Assembly: GCA_002727395.1 (NCBI GenBank)
Contig: PBWY01000117.1
Coordinates: 1-34,567 of the forward strand
DNA from: Rhodospirillales bacterium
GTDB taxonomy: Bacteria > Pseudomonadota > Alphaproteobacteria > MPNO01 > UBA2964
Length of the DNA: 34,567 nucleotides
Reading direction: 5' to 3'
The notes beneath the pieces are model-generated. The model saw only the letters and a program-made list of their open reading frames with translations. It did no database searches and had not been told where the DNA came from. The position numbers were made by a program, and so were the translations under genes. Positions 33,676 through 34,567 of the stretch are shown piece by piece (within the stretch, counting starts at the first letter, position 1; each line of letters starts with the position of its first letter).

Positions 33676-33843
33676 GAGTGGTTTTAAATAGTAGTTAAAG
33701 TATTTCAATCTATATAAATTAACATATTTGCACAAATAATTTTGTATTGAGAAAAGATCTTTTTAAAATTAGATAGATCTAAAATATGCTAATTGTGCAG
33801 GTTTATGAGTTAATTAAAGTATCAGGTGTTGTGGTAAGATATT

Positions 33844-34567
33844 ATGCTTTCTAAAAAAAGAGTTTTAGTAACAGGGGGTGCAGGATTTATAGGTTCTCAT
33901 CTTTGTGCAAAGTTGATTGGTTTAGGATACGATGTACTCTGCGTAGATAATTATTATACAGGTTCGAAAAATAATATATCCCAATTGCTCTCTAATCCTC
34001 AATTTGAATTAATGCGTCATGATGTTACTTTTCCGCTATATGTTGAAGTTGATGAGATTTTTAATTTAGCCTGTCCAGCGTCGCCTATTCATTATCAATT
34101 AGACCCAGTCCAAACAACTAAGACTAGTGTCCATGGCGCAATCAATATGCTTGGTCTAGCGAAAAGAGTAGGAGCTAAAATCTTTCAGGCCTCTACTAGT
34201 GAGATTTATGGAGATCCTACAGTTCATCCGCAAGTCGAGAATTATTGGGGAAATTGCAACCCTATAGGTTCTAGGGCCTGTTATGATGAAGGAAAAAGGT
34301 GTGCAGAAACATTATTTTTTGATTATCACAGGCAACATAATCTCTCAATCAAAGTAGCTAGAATATTTAATACCTATGGTCCACGTATGCATCCTAATGA
34401 TGGACGGGTAGTTTCGAATTTTATTGTTCAGGCGCTAAGGAATAATCCGGTTACAATTTATGGCGATGGGTCGCAAACTAGATCTTTTTGCTATATTGAT
34501 GATTTAATTGAGGCCTTCATACTTATAATGCAAACGAATGACGATTTTATCGGTCCAATAAATATTG
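33844..34567 (+). CDS. UDP-glucuronate decarboxylase (UDP-xylose synthase), 3'-truncated by window edge
   Basis: NAD-dependent extended short-chain dehydrogenase that converts UDP-glucuronate to UDP-xylose for surface polysaccharide. From ATG 33844 the frame is open to the edge (241 full codons). It shows the NAD-binding GGAGFIGSHL, FNLACPASPIHYQLDP, the serine/threonine and Tyr147/Lys151 catalytic set (STSEIYGDP; YDEGKR), RIFNTYGPRMHPNDGRVVSNFI and GDGSQTRSFCYIDDLI, all strong UXS motifs. The 168-bp gap after regA is AT-rich and has a short inverted repeat TATTTG-CA-CAAATA at 33725-33738; no terminator is obvious. Neighbours beyond the edge are unknown. Confidence 0.93.
   Translation, partial: MLSKKRVLVTGGAGFIGSHLCAKLIGLGYDVLCVDNYYTGSKNNISQLLSNPQFELMRHDVTFPLYVEVDEIFNLACPASPIHYQLDPVQTTKTSVHGAINMLGLAKRVGAKIFQASTSEIYGDPTVHPQVENYWGNCNPIGSRACYDEGKRCAETLFFDYHRQHNLSIKVARIFNTYGPRMHPNDGRVVSNFIVQALRNNPVTIYGDGSQTRSFCYIDDLIEAFILIMQTNDDFIGPINI

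Noticed and set aside
33751..33785. AGATCT repeats after regA as a terminator or operator
   Set aside because: Short self-complementary words in AT-rich DNA with no clear stem and T-run.

Overview
The window looks like chromosomal DNA of an alphaproteobacterium, probably an AT-rich (about 40% G+C by eye), marine, Rhodospirillales-like lineage. This rests on the gene order mutM / ubiE-ubiB-coaBC-dut next to enoyl-CoA hydratase-rpsT-dnaA-dnaN-recF-gyrB, on a RegB/RegA redox two-component pair, on fabA-fabB-fabI behind pnp, and on alphaproteobacterial types of YcgN, SCO1 and PBP1A. The taxonomic rank is inference; alphaproteobacterial origin is well supported. Almost all of it is core housekeeping DNA. 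No tRNA, rRNA, CRISPR array, insertion sequence or prophage is visible.

Layout. (1) 2-4540: the 3' part of pnp, then the type II fatty-acid block fabA-fabB-fabI. (2) 4663-7153: a cysteine-free rubrerythrin-like diiron protein, an HdrB/GlpC-like double-cluster Fe-S protein and a DUF3501 protein; these families recur together and their joint role is not established. (3) 11405-7233, minus strand: a tightly packed run coaBC (split) - dut - moeB - DsrE-like protein - CADD/PqqC-like diiron oxidase candidate - SH3 protein. (4) 12597-11563, minus: an orphan TctC/Bug-type periplasmic binding protein with a perfect stem terminator. (5) 15040-12687, minus: ubiE-ubiB, divergent from mutM. (6) 15125-17538: mutM, a secreted conserved hypothetical, an enoyl-CoA hydratase and rpsT. 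(7) 17539-24408: a roughly 490-bp non-coding stretch, then dnaA-dnaN-recF-gyrB. (8) 24392-30096: GNAT, penicillin-binding protein 1A, EamA transporter, YcgN-like protein, SCO1, secreted ankyrin protein, flavodoxin-like oxidoreductase. (9) 30104-31722, minus: an ABC-2 exporter. (10) 31794-33675: regB-regA. (11) 33844 to the edge: start of a UDP-glucuronate decarboxylase gene.

The most striking direct observation is that three genes are interrupted while all others read cleanly. coaBC has an in-frame TAA between the CoaC and CoaB domains. The penicillin-binding protein has a -1 frameshift at an A8 tract just before its KSGT motif. The secreted ankyrin gene has an in-frame TAA at one linker position. 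CoaBC is normally essential, so these are either sequence errors or real cases of split genes, slippage or readthrough.

The best candidates for little-described biology are the rubrerythrin / Fe-S / DUF3501 cluster and the heme-oxygenase-like diiron protein. The latter keeps a CADD-like six-residue metal set but seems to lack CADD's self-sacrificed tyrosine. I found no clearly new defence system or mobile system.
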